In this document: one piece after another, positions 24,955-35,697 of the stretch | Numbering within the stretch: position 1 is the first letter of the stretch | How the letters are laid out: every line of letters begins with the position of its first letter | Origin: Acidobacteriota bacterium | GTDB taxonomy: Bacteria > Acidobacteriota > Vicinamibacteria > Fen-336 | Length of the DNA stretch: 40,381 nucleotides | Assembly (NCBI GenBank): GCA_022340545.1 | Contig: JAJDNV010000018.1 | Coordinates: 1 to 40,381 of the forward strand | Reading direction: 5' to 3' | The notes under the pieces: model-generated | What the model saw: only the letters and a program-made list of their open reading frames with translations | The model's database searches: none | Told to the model about the DNA's origin: nothing | Made by a program: the position numbers and the translations under genes

Positions 24955-26250
24955 ATGACGCTCGAACGCATTGAAGCCCACGGGATCGTCGGAGCCGGAG
25001 GAGGGGGTTTCCCCACCGCGGTGAAGCTCCGGACCCGCGCCTCCATCTTCCTCGTGAACGCGGCCGAATGCGAGCCGCTGCTCCACAAGGACAAGGAGCT
25101 CCTGAAACACCGGTCCGAGGCCATGTTCCGCGGCCTCCGGGTGGCCATGGACGCCGTCGGCGCCGGCGAAGCGGTCATCGGGGTCAAGAACAAGTACGAC
25201 GACGTCATGGCCGCCCTGAAACCTCAGCTCCCCTCCGGCGTCCGGCTCTTTCCCCTGACCGACACCTATCCCGCCGGCGACGAGTTCATCCTCGTCCACG
25301 ACATCACCGGCAAGGTCATCCCTCCGGGCGGCCTCCCGAAGGACGTGGGGGCGGCGGTGACGAACGTCGAGACCCTGGTCAACATCGGCCTGGACCGTCC
25401 GGTGACGCACAAGTACCTGACTGTCGCCGGCGCGGTCAAGACGCCCGTCACCCTCAGGGTGCCAGTTGGCCTGTCCCTCGCCGAGGCCGTCGAGGCGGCG
25501 GGCGGCGCCACGGTCGCTCCATACGCCATCCTTATCGGGGGCGTCATGATGGCCCGCCTCGCTGAGGGGCCCGACCAGCCCATCACCAAGACGACCGGGG
25601 GGATCATCGTCCTGCCCATCACCCACCCGTTGGTCCTTCGCCACGGCGCGAAGTGGCCCCAGATTGCCCGCGTGGGGCGCTCGGCCTGCGATCAGTGCCG
25701 CTTCTGCACCGAGATGTGCCCCCGCTACCTCATCGGGCACCCCATCGAGCCGCACGCTGCCATGCGCGCCCTCGGATTCACCGAACCCCCGAACCCGACC
25801 ATCGCCGGCACGCTCTACTGCTGCGAGTGCAACCTGTGCAGCCTGTACGCGTGTCCCGAGGACCTGGACCCCAAGAACGTCTGCGTCGAGAGCAAGCCCC
25901 TCGCGCGAGAGCGCGGCCTGGTGTTCAAGGGTCAGCCGGAGGACGTGAAGCCCCACCCCCTTGCCGAGGGCCGGCGAGTGCCCACGACGAGGCTGATGGC
26001 CCGCCTGGGCCTCAACGAGTTCCGGAACGTGGGTCCCCTCGTCGAGCACGAGTTCAGGCCGCAGCGGGTCGTCCTCCCCCTCAAGCAGCACGCCGGGCCA
26101 CCGGCGGAGCCCACCGTCCGCCCGGGCGCGCGCGTCCGGGTCGGAGACCTCGTCGCCCAGCCGGCGGAAGGCCAGCTCGGCGCCCGGATCCACTCCAGCA
26201 TCGACGGCACCGTCCGCAGCGTCGAGGGCTCGGTGGAGATCGAAGCGTGA
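24955..26250 (+). CDS. PduS/RnfC-like flavin and iron-sulfur oxidoreductase (431 aa)
   Basis: Family members (PduS, RnfC, Nuo51-like fold) oxidise NADH with FMN and pass electrons through [4Fe-4S] clusters. Visible parts: glycine-rich nucleotide site GIVGAGGGGFPTAVKL (~10-24), NAAECEPLLHKDKEL, TNVETLVNIG (~136-145), an SLBB-like segment (~155-200), and two ferredoxin-type cluster motifs, CDQCRFCTEMCP (Cys245/248/251/255) and CCECNLCSLYACP (~289-300). The ATG at 24955 is chosen because the predicted transcript starts near 24932 and MTLERIEAHGIVGAGG matches family N-termini; the 38 extra residues of the ORF track are outside the family. The next gene, 12 bp on, is a PduT-like shell protein, as in pdu loci. 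In this B12-free locus its job may be NADH reoxidation rather than cobalamin reduction (inference). Confidence 0.92.
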   Translation: MTLERIEAHGIVGAGGGGFPTAVKLRTRASIFLVNAAECEPLLHKDKELLKHRSEAMFRGLRVAMDAVGAGEAVIGVKNKYDDVMAALKPQLPSGVRLFPLTDTYPAGDEFILVHDITGKVIPPGGLPKDVGAAVTNVETLVNIGLDRPVTHKYLTVAGAVKTPVTLRVPVGLSLAEAVEAAGGATVAPYAILIGGVMMARLAEGPDQPITKTTGGIIVLPITHPLVLRHGAKWPQIARVGRSACDQCRFCTEMCPRYLIGHPIEPHAAMRALGFTEPPNPTIAGTLYCCECNLCSLYACPEDLDPKNVCVESKPLARERGLVFKGQPEDVKPHPLAEGRRVPTTRLMARLGLNEFRNVGPLVEHEFRPQRVVLPLKQHAGPPAEPTVRPGARVRVGDLVAQPAEGQLGARIHSSIDGTVRSVEGSVEIEA

Positions 26251-26262
26251 AGGGAGCAGACC

Positions 26263-26826
26263 GTGACTGAACCCCTGGACGCCATCGGCCTCGTGGAGGT
26301 CTCGAGCATCGCCCTCGGCCACGTGTCCGAGGACGCCATGCTCAAGGCGGCCAGCGTCGACCTCTTGCTGGCCCGCACCATCTGCTCCGGAAAGTTCATC
26401 ATCGTGGTGGGTGGCGACGTCGCCGCCTGCCGGGCCGCGGTCGAGGCCGGGGCGTCGCAGGCCACCGGTGGCCTCATCGAGAAGAGGGTCATTCCCCACG
26501 TACACCCCTCGGTCTTCCCCGCCATCTCGATGGCCGTCGACCTGGACCCGGCCCAGGCCGAGTCGCTCGGGGTGATCGAGACCTTTTCCGCTTCGAGCAT
26601 CGTCGACGTCGCCGACACTGCGGCCAAGGCCGCTGCCGTCACCCTCTTCCGCATCCACCTCGCGATGGCGATCGGGGGAAAGGGCTACGTCATGCTCACC
26701 GGCGACGTGGCCAGCGTCGAAGCCGCCGTCTCTGCCGGCGCCACCGTCGCTTCCGAGGAAGGCATCCTCGTCGCCCGGGCCGTCATCGCCGCCCCCCGCA
26801 AGGAGCTCTTCCGCGAGTTCGTCTGA
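26263..26826 (+). CDS. PduT-like BMC-T shell protein with iron-sulfur pore cysteine (187 aa)
   Basis: Tandem BMC domains (~1-93 and ~95-187) that assemble as a pseudohexameric trimer. Domain 1: AIGLVEVSSIALGHVSEDAMLKAASVDLLLARTICSG split around the pore; domain 2: SLGVIETFSASSIVDVADTAAKAA and GDVASVEAAVSAG. Cys41 in RTICSGKF aligns with the PduT cysteine (KTICPGKF) that ligates a [4Fe-4S] cluster in the central pore. HPSVFPAIS in the inter-domain link is also PduT-like. The start is GTG with AGGGAG 6 nt upstream. Paired with the PduS-like gene, it is probably an electron conduit across the shell. Confidence 0.93.
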   Translation: MTEPLDAIGLVEVSSIALGHVSEDAMLKAASVDLLLARTICSGKFIIVVGGDVAACRAAVEAGASQATGGLIEKRVIPHVHPSVFPAISMAVDLDPAQAESLGVIETFSASSIVDVADTAAKAAAVTLFRIHLAMAIGGKGYVMLTGDVASVEAAVSAGATVASEEGILVARAVIAAPRKELFREFV

Positions 26827-26988
26827 TGGGCATGGCCTGAACGCCGCACGGACGTTCGTTGAGGCCATCCGCGGGCCGCGCTCACGGACGAGATCTGACC
26901 GGTTTCATGCCACCGACGGTCGCTCTTCGGTGGGCTCAAGTACACGATTCGCGGGAAGCCCGGCGTCCATAACAACCCGGAACGCGGA

Positions 26989-27004
26989 TGGCACTGCTCT
27001 TGCT
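26989..27004 (+). promoter_or_regulatory. Sigma-54 (RpoN) promoter
   Basis: TGGCACTGCTCTTGCT matches the -24/-12 consensus with GG-N10-GC spacing and both flanking elements (TGGCAC, TTGCT). The transcript would start near 27015, about 30 nt before the ATG at 27046. The rest of the 26827-27045 gap has no ORF of merit. Confidence 0.75.
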
Positions 27005-27045
27005 ACCGAACAGCGTGGGCTGACACGCGGCCTGGGAGGTGACAG

Positions 27046-27480
27046 ATGCGACGCAGCCGGCCGGCGGTGCTCTTCGTGGCGTGCGCAACGCTCCTTGCCT
27101 CGTCCGCGCCGGCCGCCGAATTCCAGGTTGTGGCTCACCCGACTGTCGAAGGCACGAAGATCCGGCGTTCCGTCCTCGCGGGAATCTTCCAGAAGGACGT
27201 CGTCCGCTGGGGAGACCAGATCCGGATCCTCCCGGTGGACCAGTCTGGCCACTCCCCCGTCCGGCAGGCGTTCACGCGAGACGTCCTGGGCCAGTCTCTC
27301 GGCGAGGTCCAGGCATACTGGACGCGACGCCTGGCCGTCGACCGGCAGCTGCCGCCTCCGACGAAGGCTTCCGACGACGAGGTCCTCGCCTTCGTGGCCT
27401 CGAAGAAGGGAGCCATCGGCTACGTCAGCGCCGCCATCGAGGTGCCGGCCGGCGTCAAGACCCTCACCCTCATCGATTGA
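27046..27480 (+). CDS. Small secreted PstS-like (PBP-like) substrate-binding protein, 144 aa
   Basis: A signal peptide (AVLFVACATLLASSAPAAEF) is followed by a short single-lobe-size domain typical of small phosphate-ABC-type binding proteins: VVAHPTVEGTKIRRSVLAGIFQKDVVRWGDQIRILPVDQS split over the first half, then QAYWTRRLA and VLAFVASKKGAIGYVSAAI, the GxIGYV block being characteristic. At 144 aa it is about half of PstS. Such proteins are often annotated as phosphate ABC transporter substrate-binding protein, but no transporter genes are adjacent and the ligand is unknown. The ribosome site GGGAGGT lies 5 nt before the ATG. A sigma-54 site upstream implies activator-dependent expression. Confidence 0.8.
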   Translation: MRRSRPAVLFVACATLLASSAPAAEFQVVAHPTVEGTKIRRSVLAGIFQKDVVRWGDQIRILPVDQSGHSPVRQAFTRDVLGQSLGEVQAYWTRRLAVDRQLPPPTKASDDEVLAFVASKKGAIGYVSAAIEVPAGVKTLTLID

Positions 27481-27525
27481 GGCTGACGACACCGGCTGAG
27501 GTCACGTGGTAACCGTTCCCCCCGG

Positions 27526-29952
27526 CTACACCGCGACCTCGATCTTGACTGTTCCGCCCTCGGCTGCCCACGGAACGAGCGTTCCCTCGACGGGCTTCCC
27601 GTCGACGACGACCCGGGCGGGCTTTCTCTTCCCGCTGTTCGTGACCTTGACCCGGTACTCGGCGCCACGGCACTGCCGCGTGACCTCCAGCTCCCCGATC
27701 GAGCCCGGCAGACACGGGCTCACCCGCAGCCCCGCGAGCTCCGGCCGCACCCCCAGGATGTGCTGGGTGATCGCCACCCAGTTCCAGGCCGCGGTCCCCG
27801 TCAGCCAGGCGTTCTTGGCCTCGCCGTGCCGCGGGGCGTCCCTTCCCGCGATCATCTGCGCGTAGCAGTAGGGCTCGAGTCGGTGAACCTCGGAGACCTC
27901 CTCGCGAAAGGCGGGAGCGGTGGATTTCCAGTAATCGAACGCCTGGTCCCCCCGGCCCAGCACGGTCTCCGCGATCGTCACCCACGGGTTGTTGTGGCAG
28001 AAGATGCCGGCGTTCTCCTTGTATCCCGGCGGGTAGGTACTGATCTCCCCCAGCTCCACGTGGTACCGGGTGTAGGCCGGCTGGTGAAGCACGATGCCGT
28101 GCGCCGTGGCGAGACGGGCCTTCACGGAGTCGAGTGCCCGGCCGGCCTGGCCCCCCTCCACCCCGATGCCGGCCATCACGCAGTAGCCCTGGGGCTCGAT
28201 GAAGATCTGCCCCTCCTCGCACTCGCGGGAGCCGACCTTCTGGCCGAAGAAGTCGTAGGCGCGCAGGAACCAGTCGCCATCCCAGCCGTGCTCCAGCACC
28301 ACCTGGCTCATCTGCGCCGCCGCCTCGCGCGCGTCCTTCGCCTCGTCGGCAAACCCCATCGCCTCGGCGAGGTCCGCGTAGTCGGGGGCGGAGTGGACGA
28401 ACAGGCCGGCGATGAACACGGACTCCGCCGTCTTCCCGACGCGGTTCCCGGTGGTCTGGAAGGGCTCGTCGGGCTGCTCCGAGAAGCAGTTGAGGTTCAG
28501 GCAGTCGTTCCAGTCCGCGCGGCCGATGAGGGGCAGCCCGTGCGGCCCGCGGTTGTTCAACACGTGGTGGAAGGAGCGCTTGAGGTGCTCGAAGAGGGTC
28601 CCGGTGTTCTTCGGGTCGTTGTCGAAGGGGACGTCCTCCTTCAGGATCGAGAGATCACCCGTCTCCTTGATGTAGGCAGCCACGCCCTCGATGAGCCAGA
28701 CCGGGTCGTCGTTGAAGCCGGAGCCGACGTCGTTGTTCCCGCGCTTGGTGAGCGGCTGGTACTGGTGGTAGGCGCTGCCGTCGGGGAACTGGGTCGCGGC
28801 GATGTCGAGGATGCGCTCACGGGCCCGCTCCGGAACGAGGTGGACGAAGCCGAGGAGGTCCTGGTTCGAGTCGCGGAAGCCCATGCCCCGGCCGATGCCG
28901 GTCTCGAAGTACGAGGCGCTGCGGGACATGTTGAAGGTGACCATGCACTGGTAGGGGTTCCAGATGTTCACCATCCGATCGACGCGGGGATCACCGGTGC
29001 GGGCGGTGTACTTCGACAGCATCCCCGACCAGTAGTCGCGGATCTCGGCCATGGCCGCGTCGACCTGGTCGGCGGACTGGAATCGGGCCAGCAGCTCCCT
29101 GGCGGGGGTCTTGTTGATGACACCCGGCCTCTCCCACTTCTCCTCGGCCGGGTTCTCGACATAGCCGAGGACGAAGACGAACGACTTCTCCTCGCCGGGG
29201 GCGAGACTCACCGCCAGCTGGTGCGACCCGATCGGGGCCCACCCGCTCGCGACCGAGTCGCGCGAGCGCCCCTCGGCCACGACCTGGGCCTCACCCCAGC
29301 TGTTCCACAGACCGAAGAAGCTCTCGCGGTCGGTGTCGAACCCGGCCACCGGGGCGTTCACGCCGTAGACGGCGTAGTGGTCGCGGCGCTCCCGGTACTC
29401 GGTCTTGTGGTAGATCGTGCTCCCGTCCACCTCGACCTCGCCGGTGGAGAAGTTGCGCTGGTAGTTGGTCTGGTCGTCCCAGGCGTTCCAGAGGCAGAAC
29501 TCGACGAACGAGAACAGCTTCGCCGAGCGCGGGCTCTTGCCGAGGTTCTTGAGGGTGACGCGGTGGACCTCGGCGTTCGTGGCCAGGGGGACAAGGTGAA
29601 GGACCTCCGCCCGCAGGCCGTTTCGCTCGCCGGTGATCTGCGTGTAGGAGAGGCCGTGGCGGCACTCGAAGCGGTCGAGGTCGCGCTTGACCGGGGCCCA
29701 GCCCGGGGTCCAGAAGTCGCCGCCGTCGTGAATGAAGTAGTACCGGCCACCCACGTCGGTGGGGACGTTGTTGTACCGGTAGCGCGTCAACCGACGGAAC
29801 CGGGCGTCCCGGTAGAAGCAGTAGCCCCCTCCAGAGTGGGAGATGAGGCCGAAGAACTGCTCCGTCCCGAGGTAGTTGATCCACGGGTACGGCGTCCGAG
29901 GCGTGGTGATGACGTACTCGCGGGCGTCGTCGTCGAAGTGGCCGAAGCGCAT
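27526..29952 (-). CDS. GH94 glycoside phosphorylase, cellobiose phosphorylase-like (808 aa)
   Basis: Phosphorolyses a beta-glucobiose, most likely cellobiose, to glucose 1-phosphate and glucose in the cytoplasm. Full-length for the family (~800 aa): N-terminal beta-sandwich ([29 protein letters not shown] in parts), helical linker, (alpha/alpha)6 barrel with [32 protein letters not shown] (general-acid Asp region), [16 protein letters not shown] and NNPWVTIAE, and a C-terminal beta-domain ([10 protein letters not shown]). It has GGAGG 6 nt before the ATG. It is convergent with the small binding-protein gene (45-bp gap with no terminator visible) and divergent from the PFK gene. Chitobiose or laminaribiose specificity cannot be fully excluded. 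Confidence 0.92.
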   Translation of the reverse strand: MRFGHFDDDAREYVITTPRTPYPWINYLGTEQFFGLISHSGGGYCFYRDARFRRLTRYRYNNVPTDVGGRYYFIHDGGDFWTPGWAPVKRDLDRFECRHGLSYTQITGERNGLRAEVLHLVPLATNAEVHRVTLKNLGKSPRSAKLFSFVEFCLWNAWDDQTNYQRNFSTGEVEVDGSTIYHKTEYRERRDHYAVYGVNAPVAGFDTDRESFFGLWNSWGEAQVVAEGRSRDSVASGWAPIGSHQLAVSLAPGEEKSFVFVLGYVENPAEEKWERPGVINKTPARELLARFQSADQVDAAMAEIRDYWSGMLSKYTARTGDPRVDRMVNIWNPYQCMVTFNMSRSASYFETGIGRGMGFRDSNQDLLGFVHLVPERARERILDIAATQFPDGSAYHQYQPLTKRGNNDVGSGFNDDPVWLIEGVAAYIKETGDLSILKEDVPFDNDPKNTGTLFEHLKRSFHHVLNNRGPHGLPLIGRADWNDCLNLNCFSEQPDEPFQTTGNRVGKTAESVFIAGLFVHSAPDYADLAEAMGFADEAKDAREAAAQMSQVVLEHGWDGDWFLRAYDFFGQKVGSRECEEGQIFIEPQGYCVMAGIGVEGGQAGRALDSVKARLATAHGIVLHQPAYTRYHVELGEISTYPPGYKENAGIFCHNNPWVTIAETVLGRGDQAFDYWKSTAPAFREEVSEVHRLEPYCYAQMIAGRDAPRHGEAKNAWLTGTAAWNWVAITQHILGVRPELAGLRVSPCLPGSIGELEVTRQCRGAEYRVKVTNSGKRKPARVVVDGKPVEGTLVPWAAEGGTVKIEVAV

Positions 29953-30140
29953 TCAGGTCCTCCCGGGCCGGATGATTGCCCAGCGCCCGGGACCCTGGCA
30001 ACCGCGCCGCCCTGACGTCGGCAACGGCGCATTCCTGCTCGCACGCTCGAGGCCCGGCGACTCAGAATGACCGCGCGGGCCGGTCTATGATTGGTCCGTC
30101 GGCGGCCAGGCCGACTCCACGCCCTTCACTCGGGGGACCG

Positions 30141-32381
<2,241 letters not shown>

Positions 32382-32406
32382 CAGATCCTTTCGGAGCCTG
32401 TTTCGG

Positions 32407-32430
32407 CCGGCACATTTTTTGACGTGCCGG
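32407..32430. terminator. Hairpin after the PFK gene, possible weak terminator
   Basis: CCGGCAC (32407-32413) pairs with GTGCCGG (32424-32430) around a loop ATTTTTTGAC. The T-run is in the loop rather than after the stem, so it is not a canonical intrinsic terminator. It lies 25 bp after the PFK stop. The rest of the gap to the RND gene has no convincing promoter. Confidence 0.3.
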
Positions 32431-32546
32431 TTCAACCTTCGGGCCGTAACCCGGTCTAACATCTTGGGCTTACGCAGTTCTGAGTCAGCCTGGTAGGCAT
32501 CCGGGGCCCCGAGGATCCCGGCGCCACCCAGCCGAGAGCGAAGGCG

Positions 32547-35500
32547 ATGAGCGAGAGCGAGAAGACGCCGGAGGGGGGACGCCACAACAACCCGATTGCC
32601 CGGTTCGCGATCGAGCGGCGGGTCACCATGGGGATGATCGTGCTCGGGGTGATCGTCCTCGGGTGGGTGTCGGTGCACCGGCTGCCCCTGGAGTTCCTCC
32701 CCAGCTTCTCTGCCCCGCACATCTGGGTCCAGGCGCCCTACCCCTCCTCCTCGCCGGAGGAGACCGAGAGGCGGATCGTGCGTCCGCTCGAAGACTCCCT
32801 CGGGACCATCCAGGGAGTCGAGACCCTGGGGGCCCGGGCGTCGGCCGGGGACGGCAGCGTCAGCATCGAATTCGAGGACGGCACGGACATGGATCTGGCT
32901 GCGGTCGAGGTCCGGGATCGCATCGACCGCGTCCGCCATCTCCTCCCCCCCGATCTCCGCCAGGTCCGGGTCCGGCGCCGCCAGAGCGAGGACTTCCCGG
33001 TCCTGAGCTTCCACGTGACCGCGAACTGGCCCAAGGACCAGCTACAGCACTTCGTGGAGGAGGTGATCCAGCGGCGGATCGAGCGCCTCGAAGGGGTGGC
33101 CCAGGTGCAGATCCGCGGCATGGAGGCCGCGCAGGTCCGTGTCGATCTCATTCCCTCCCGCCTCCAGGCCCACGGCATCGACACCCGGCTGGTCGCCCAG
33201 ACCCTTCGCCAGGCCAACGTCACCCAGTCCGGCGGCTACATCGAGGAAGGACCCCGACGGTACATGGTCCGCGCGATCGGGGAATACCAGGGCCTCGATG
33301 ACATCCGGAACCAGCCCCTGAACGCCAGCGGGCTCACGGTGGGAGACGTGGCCGAGGTGAGCTACAGCTTCCCCCGCCAGGAGGAGTACAACTTCCTGAA
33401 CGGCACCGAGGCGCTCACGGTCAGCGTCTACAAGGCCTCCACCGCCAACCTCCTCGCCGTGGCCGACCTGACGAAGGCGGAGCTCGCGAGCATCCACGAG
33501 ATGCCCGAGGCCGAAGGTCTCCAGACCCGCGTCTACCGTGACTCCTCGATCGACGTGCGGAAGGGGCTCGGGCAGCTCCGCGATGCCGGGTTGATCGGAG
33601 GGCTCCTCGCCGTCCTCTTCCTCTTCTTCTTTCTGAGGAAGGTCCGGACGACGCTCCTGATGGCGGTGGCCATCCCGATCTGCGTCGTCTTCACCTTCGC
33701 CATCCTCTACCTGATGCGTCAGGCCGGGATGTCGACGATCACGATCAACATCATGAGTCTCATGGGCCTCATGCTGGCCCTGGGAATGCTGGTGGACAAC
33801 TCGGTCGTGGTCATCGAGTCAATCTTCCGCCACGTCCAGGACCTGGGGGAGGACTCCCGCACCGCCGCCCTTCGGGGGACGAGCGAGGTGGCGATGCCGA
33901 TCATCGCCTCCACCGCCACGACGATATGCGTCTTCGTCCCGCTGATCTTCATGTCCGCGAGCGGCGGAGGCTTCATGCGTTTCATGACCGACCTTGGGGT
34001 CACCGTGTGCGTGGTGATGGTGGCCTCGCTCCTCGTCGCTCTCACCGTCGTCCCCTCGGCCGCGGTGTTCCTCCTCGCGGGGGAGTCGCGTCGTCGATCG
34101 CGCTTCATCGACTGGCTCTCGAACACCTACGCCCGGATGATCGCGTTCACCCTCCACCACCGGCCCCTCTTCCTCGTGTCCATCCTCTTCATGCTCTGGG
34201 GCTCGTACGCCCTCTTCTCCGGGATCGAGCGGAGCTTCGGCTCGCGCTCGAGGGAGCGCCAGGTCCGAATCAACGTCGACACCCCCCGGAACTACTCCGT
34301 CGAACAGACGGCCGCCCTCTTCGAGGAGCTGCGGGGAATCCTCGACGCCCGGCGGGACGAGCTCGAGATCTCCGACCTCGTCTACGAGTACGACCGGCGC
34401 AGCGGTCGCTCCCGGGGGGGCTTTGGCGGCGGGCGGCGCTTCGACATCTACCTCAAGGACGAGGACGAGTCGAAACGCACGACCCGGGAGATCACCGACG
34501 AGATCCGGGGTCTCCTGCCGGTCAAGGCCGGCGTCGAGTTCCGCATTGCGCAATCGCAGGGCCGCGGGGGGATGTCCTCGGGGATCAGCCTGGAGGTGAG
34601 CGGAGACGACATCAACGTCCTCACGCTGGTGGCGGAACGGGTCGCGTCAGCTCTCCGGGAGCTCCCCTGGGTCAGGGACGTGGACACCTCTCTGGACAGC
34701 GGCGATGAGGAGATCCACGTCGTCCCCCGGCGGGCCCGGGCTCTGCAGTCGGGACTCAGCACCCAGGCGGTGGCGTCGACGGTCTCGAGCGCCCTCACCG
34801 CGCGGCCGGTGAGCCAGATCCGGACCGACGAGCGCGAGGTGGACCTCGTGGTCCAGTTCCGGGAGGAGGACCGTCGCACCCTCGACCAGCTCCGCAACAT
34901 GCCCGTCGCCGCCAGCACGGGCCGACAGCCCATCGGGGCCCTCGCCGACTTCTCGGTCGAGAGCGGCCCGAGCACGATCGAGCGCGAGAACCGCCGGCCA
35001 CAGCTCGACATCACGGCCAACACGACCTCGGCCTCGACGTCCCTCCGGATGATGGAACAGGTGCAGGGCATCCTGAGCTCCATCACGCTGCCCCCCGGGT
35101 ACGACTGGGAATTCGGTCGCTGGGTGCGATTCGCCCAGCAGGACATGGCGGGAGGCGTGGTGGCAATGGGTATGGCCCTGCTCCTCGTCTATCTGATCAT
35201 GGCGGCTCTGTTCGAGAGCTTCATCCAGCCGCTGACGATCCTGCTCTCCGTTCCGTTCGCGTTCATCGGCGTGGGCATCGCCCTCCGCCTGGCGAACCAG
35301 CCCCTGAGCAGCGAGACGAACATCGGCCTCATCATTCTCCTTGGTGTCGTGGTCAACAACGCGATCGTCCTCGTGGACCACATCAACGGGCTGCGGGCGG
35401 AGGGAATGACGCGGGAAGAGGCCATCGTCCTCGGTGGCCGACACCGCCTGCGCCCGATCCTGATGACTGCCCTCACCACCATCCTGGGTCTTCTCCCGAT

Positions 35501-35693
35501 GGTGGCGCCCATCCTCTTTCCGGGCTGGCTCGGACAGCCGGAAGGCCGGGCCGCCCAGTGGGCGCCCATCGGCCTCGTGATCATGGCAGGCCTGGCCGCC
35601 TCGACCGGCCTCACCCTCGTGATCATCCCGACCTTCTACTCCCTCATGGACGACCTGGCCCGGTTCTTCGGGCGGGTCATGCGGACGGCTTGA
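32547..35693 (+). CDS. RND-family efflux transporter permease, AcrB/MdtB-like (1048 aa)
   Basis: Inner-membrane proton-driven pump of the HAE type, full length. TM1 follows a short cytoplasmic tail (RFAIERRVTMGMIVLGVIVLGWVSVHRLPLEFLPSF). Two large periplasmic loops (~45-335 and ~570-860) flank TM2-6, and TM8-12 end the chain. TM4 has GMLVDNSVVVIESIFRH, with a single Asp where AcrB has the DD pair, as in HAE-2/MdtB-like pumps. TM10-11 shows NIGLIILLGVVVNNAIVLVDHINGLRAEG and GRHRLRPILMTALTTILGLLPM. The ATG is preceded by GAGCGAAGGCG. It precedes the adaptor gene by 4 bp, so the two are translationally linked. No outer-membrane factor gene is within the window. Substrate is unknown. Confidence 0.92.
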   Translation: MSESEKTPEGGRHNNPIARFAIERRVTMGMIVLGVIVLGWVSVHRLPLEFLPSFSAPHIWVQAPYPSSSPEETERRIVRPLEDSLGTIQGVETLGARASAGDGSVSIEFEDGTDMDLAAVEVRDRIDRVRHLLPPDLRQVRVRRRQSEDFPVLSFHVTANWPKDQLQHFVEEVIQRRIERLEGVAQVQIRGMEAAQVRVDLIPSRLQAHGIDTRLVAQTLRQANVTQSGGYIEEGPRRYMVRAIGEYQGLDDIRNQPLNASGLTVGDVAEVSYSFPRQEEYNFLNGTEALTVSVYKASTANLLAVADLTKAELASIHEMPEAEGLQTRVYRDSSIDVRKGLGQLRDAGLIGGLLAVLFLFFFLRKVRTTLLMAVAIPICVVFTFAILYLMRQAGMSTITINIMSLMGLMLALGMLVDNSVVVIESIFRHVQDLGEDSRTAALRGTSEVAMPIIASTATTICVFVPLIFMSASGGGFMRFMTDLGVTVCVVMVASLLVALTVVPSAAVFLLAGESRRRSRFIDWLSNTYARMIAFTLHHRPLFLVSILFMLWGSYALFSGIERSFGSRSRERQVRINVDTPRNYSVEQTAALFEELRGILDARRDELEISDLVYEYDRRSGRSRGGFGGGRRFDIYLKDEDESKRTTREITDEIRGLLPVKAGVEFRIAQSQGRGGMSSGISLEVSGDDINVLTLVAERVASALRELPWVRDVDTSLDSGDEEIHVVPRRARALQSGLSTQAVASTVSSALTARPVSQIRTDEREVDLVVQFREEDRRTLDQLRNMPVAASTGRQPIGALADFSVESGPSTIERENRRPQLDITANTTSASTSLRMMEQVQGILSSITLPPGYDWEFGRWVRFAQQDMAGGVVAMGMALLLVYLIMAALFESFIQPLTILLSVPFAFIGVGIALRLANQPLSSETNIGLIILLGVVVNNAIVLVDHINGLRAEGMTREEAIVLGGRHRLRPILMTALTTILGLLPMVAPILFPGWLGQPEGRAAQWAPIGLVIMAGLAASTGLTLVIIPTFYSLMDDLARFFGRVMRTA

Positions 35694-35697
35694 AGAA

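Noticed and set aside
29996-30010. Sigma-54-like TGGCAACCGCGCCGC upstream of the PFK gene
   Set aside because: GG-N10-GC spacing occurs, but the TTGC element is missing and the region is GC-rich enough for chance.
32407-32430. Strong intrinsic terminator after PFK
   Set aside because: The T-run lies in the loop, not after the stem; kept only as a weak hairpin feature.
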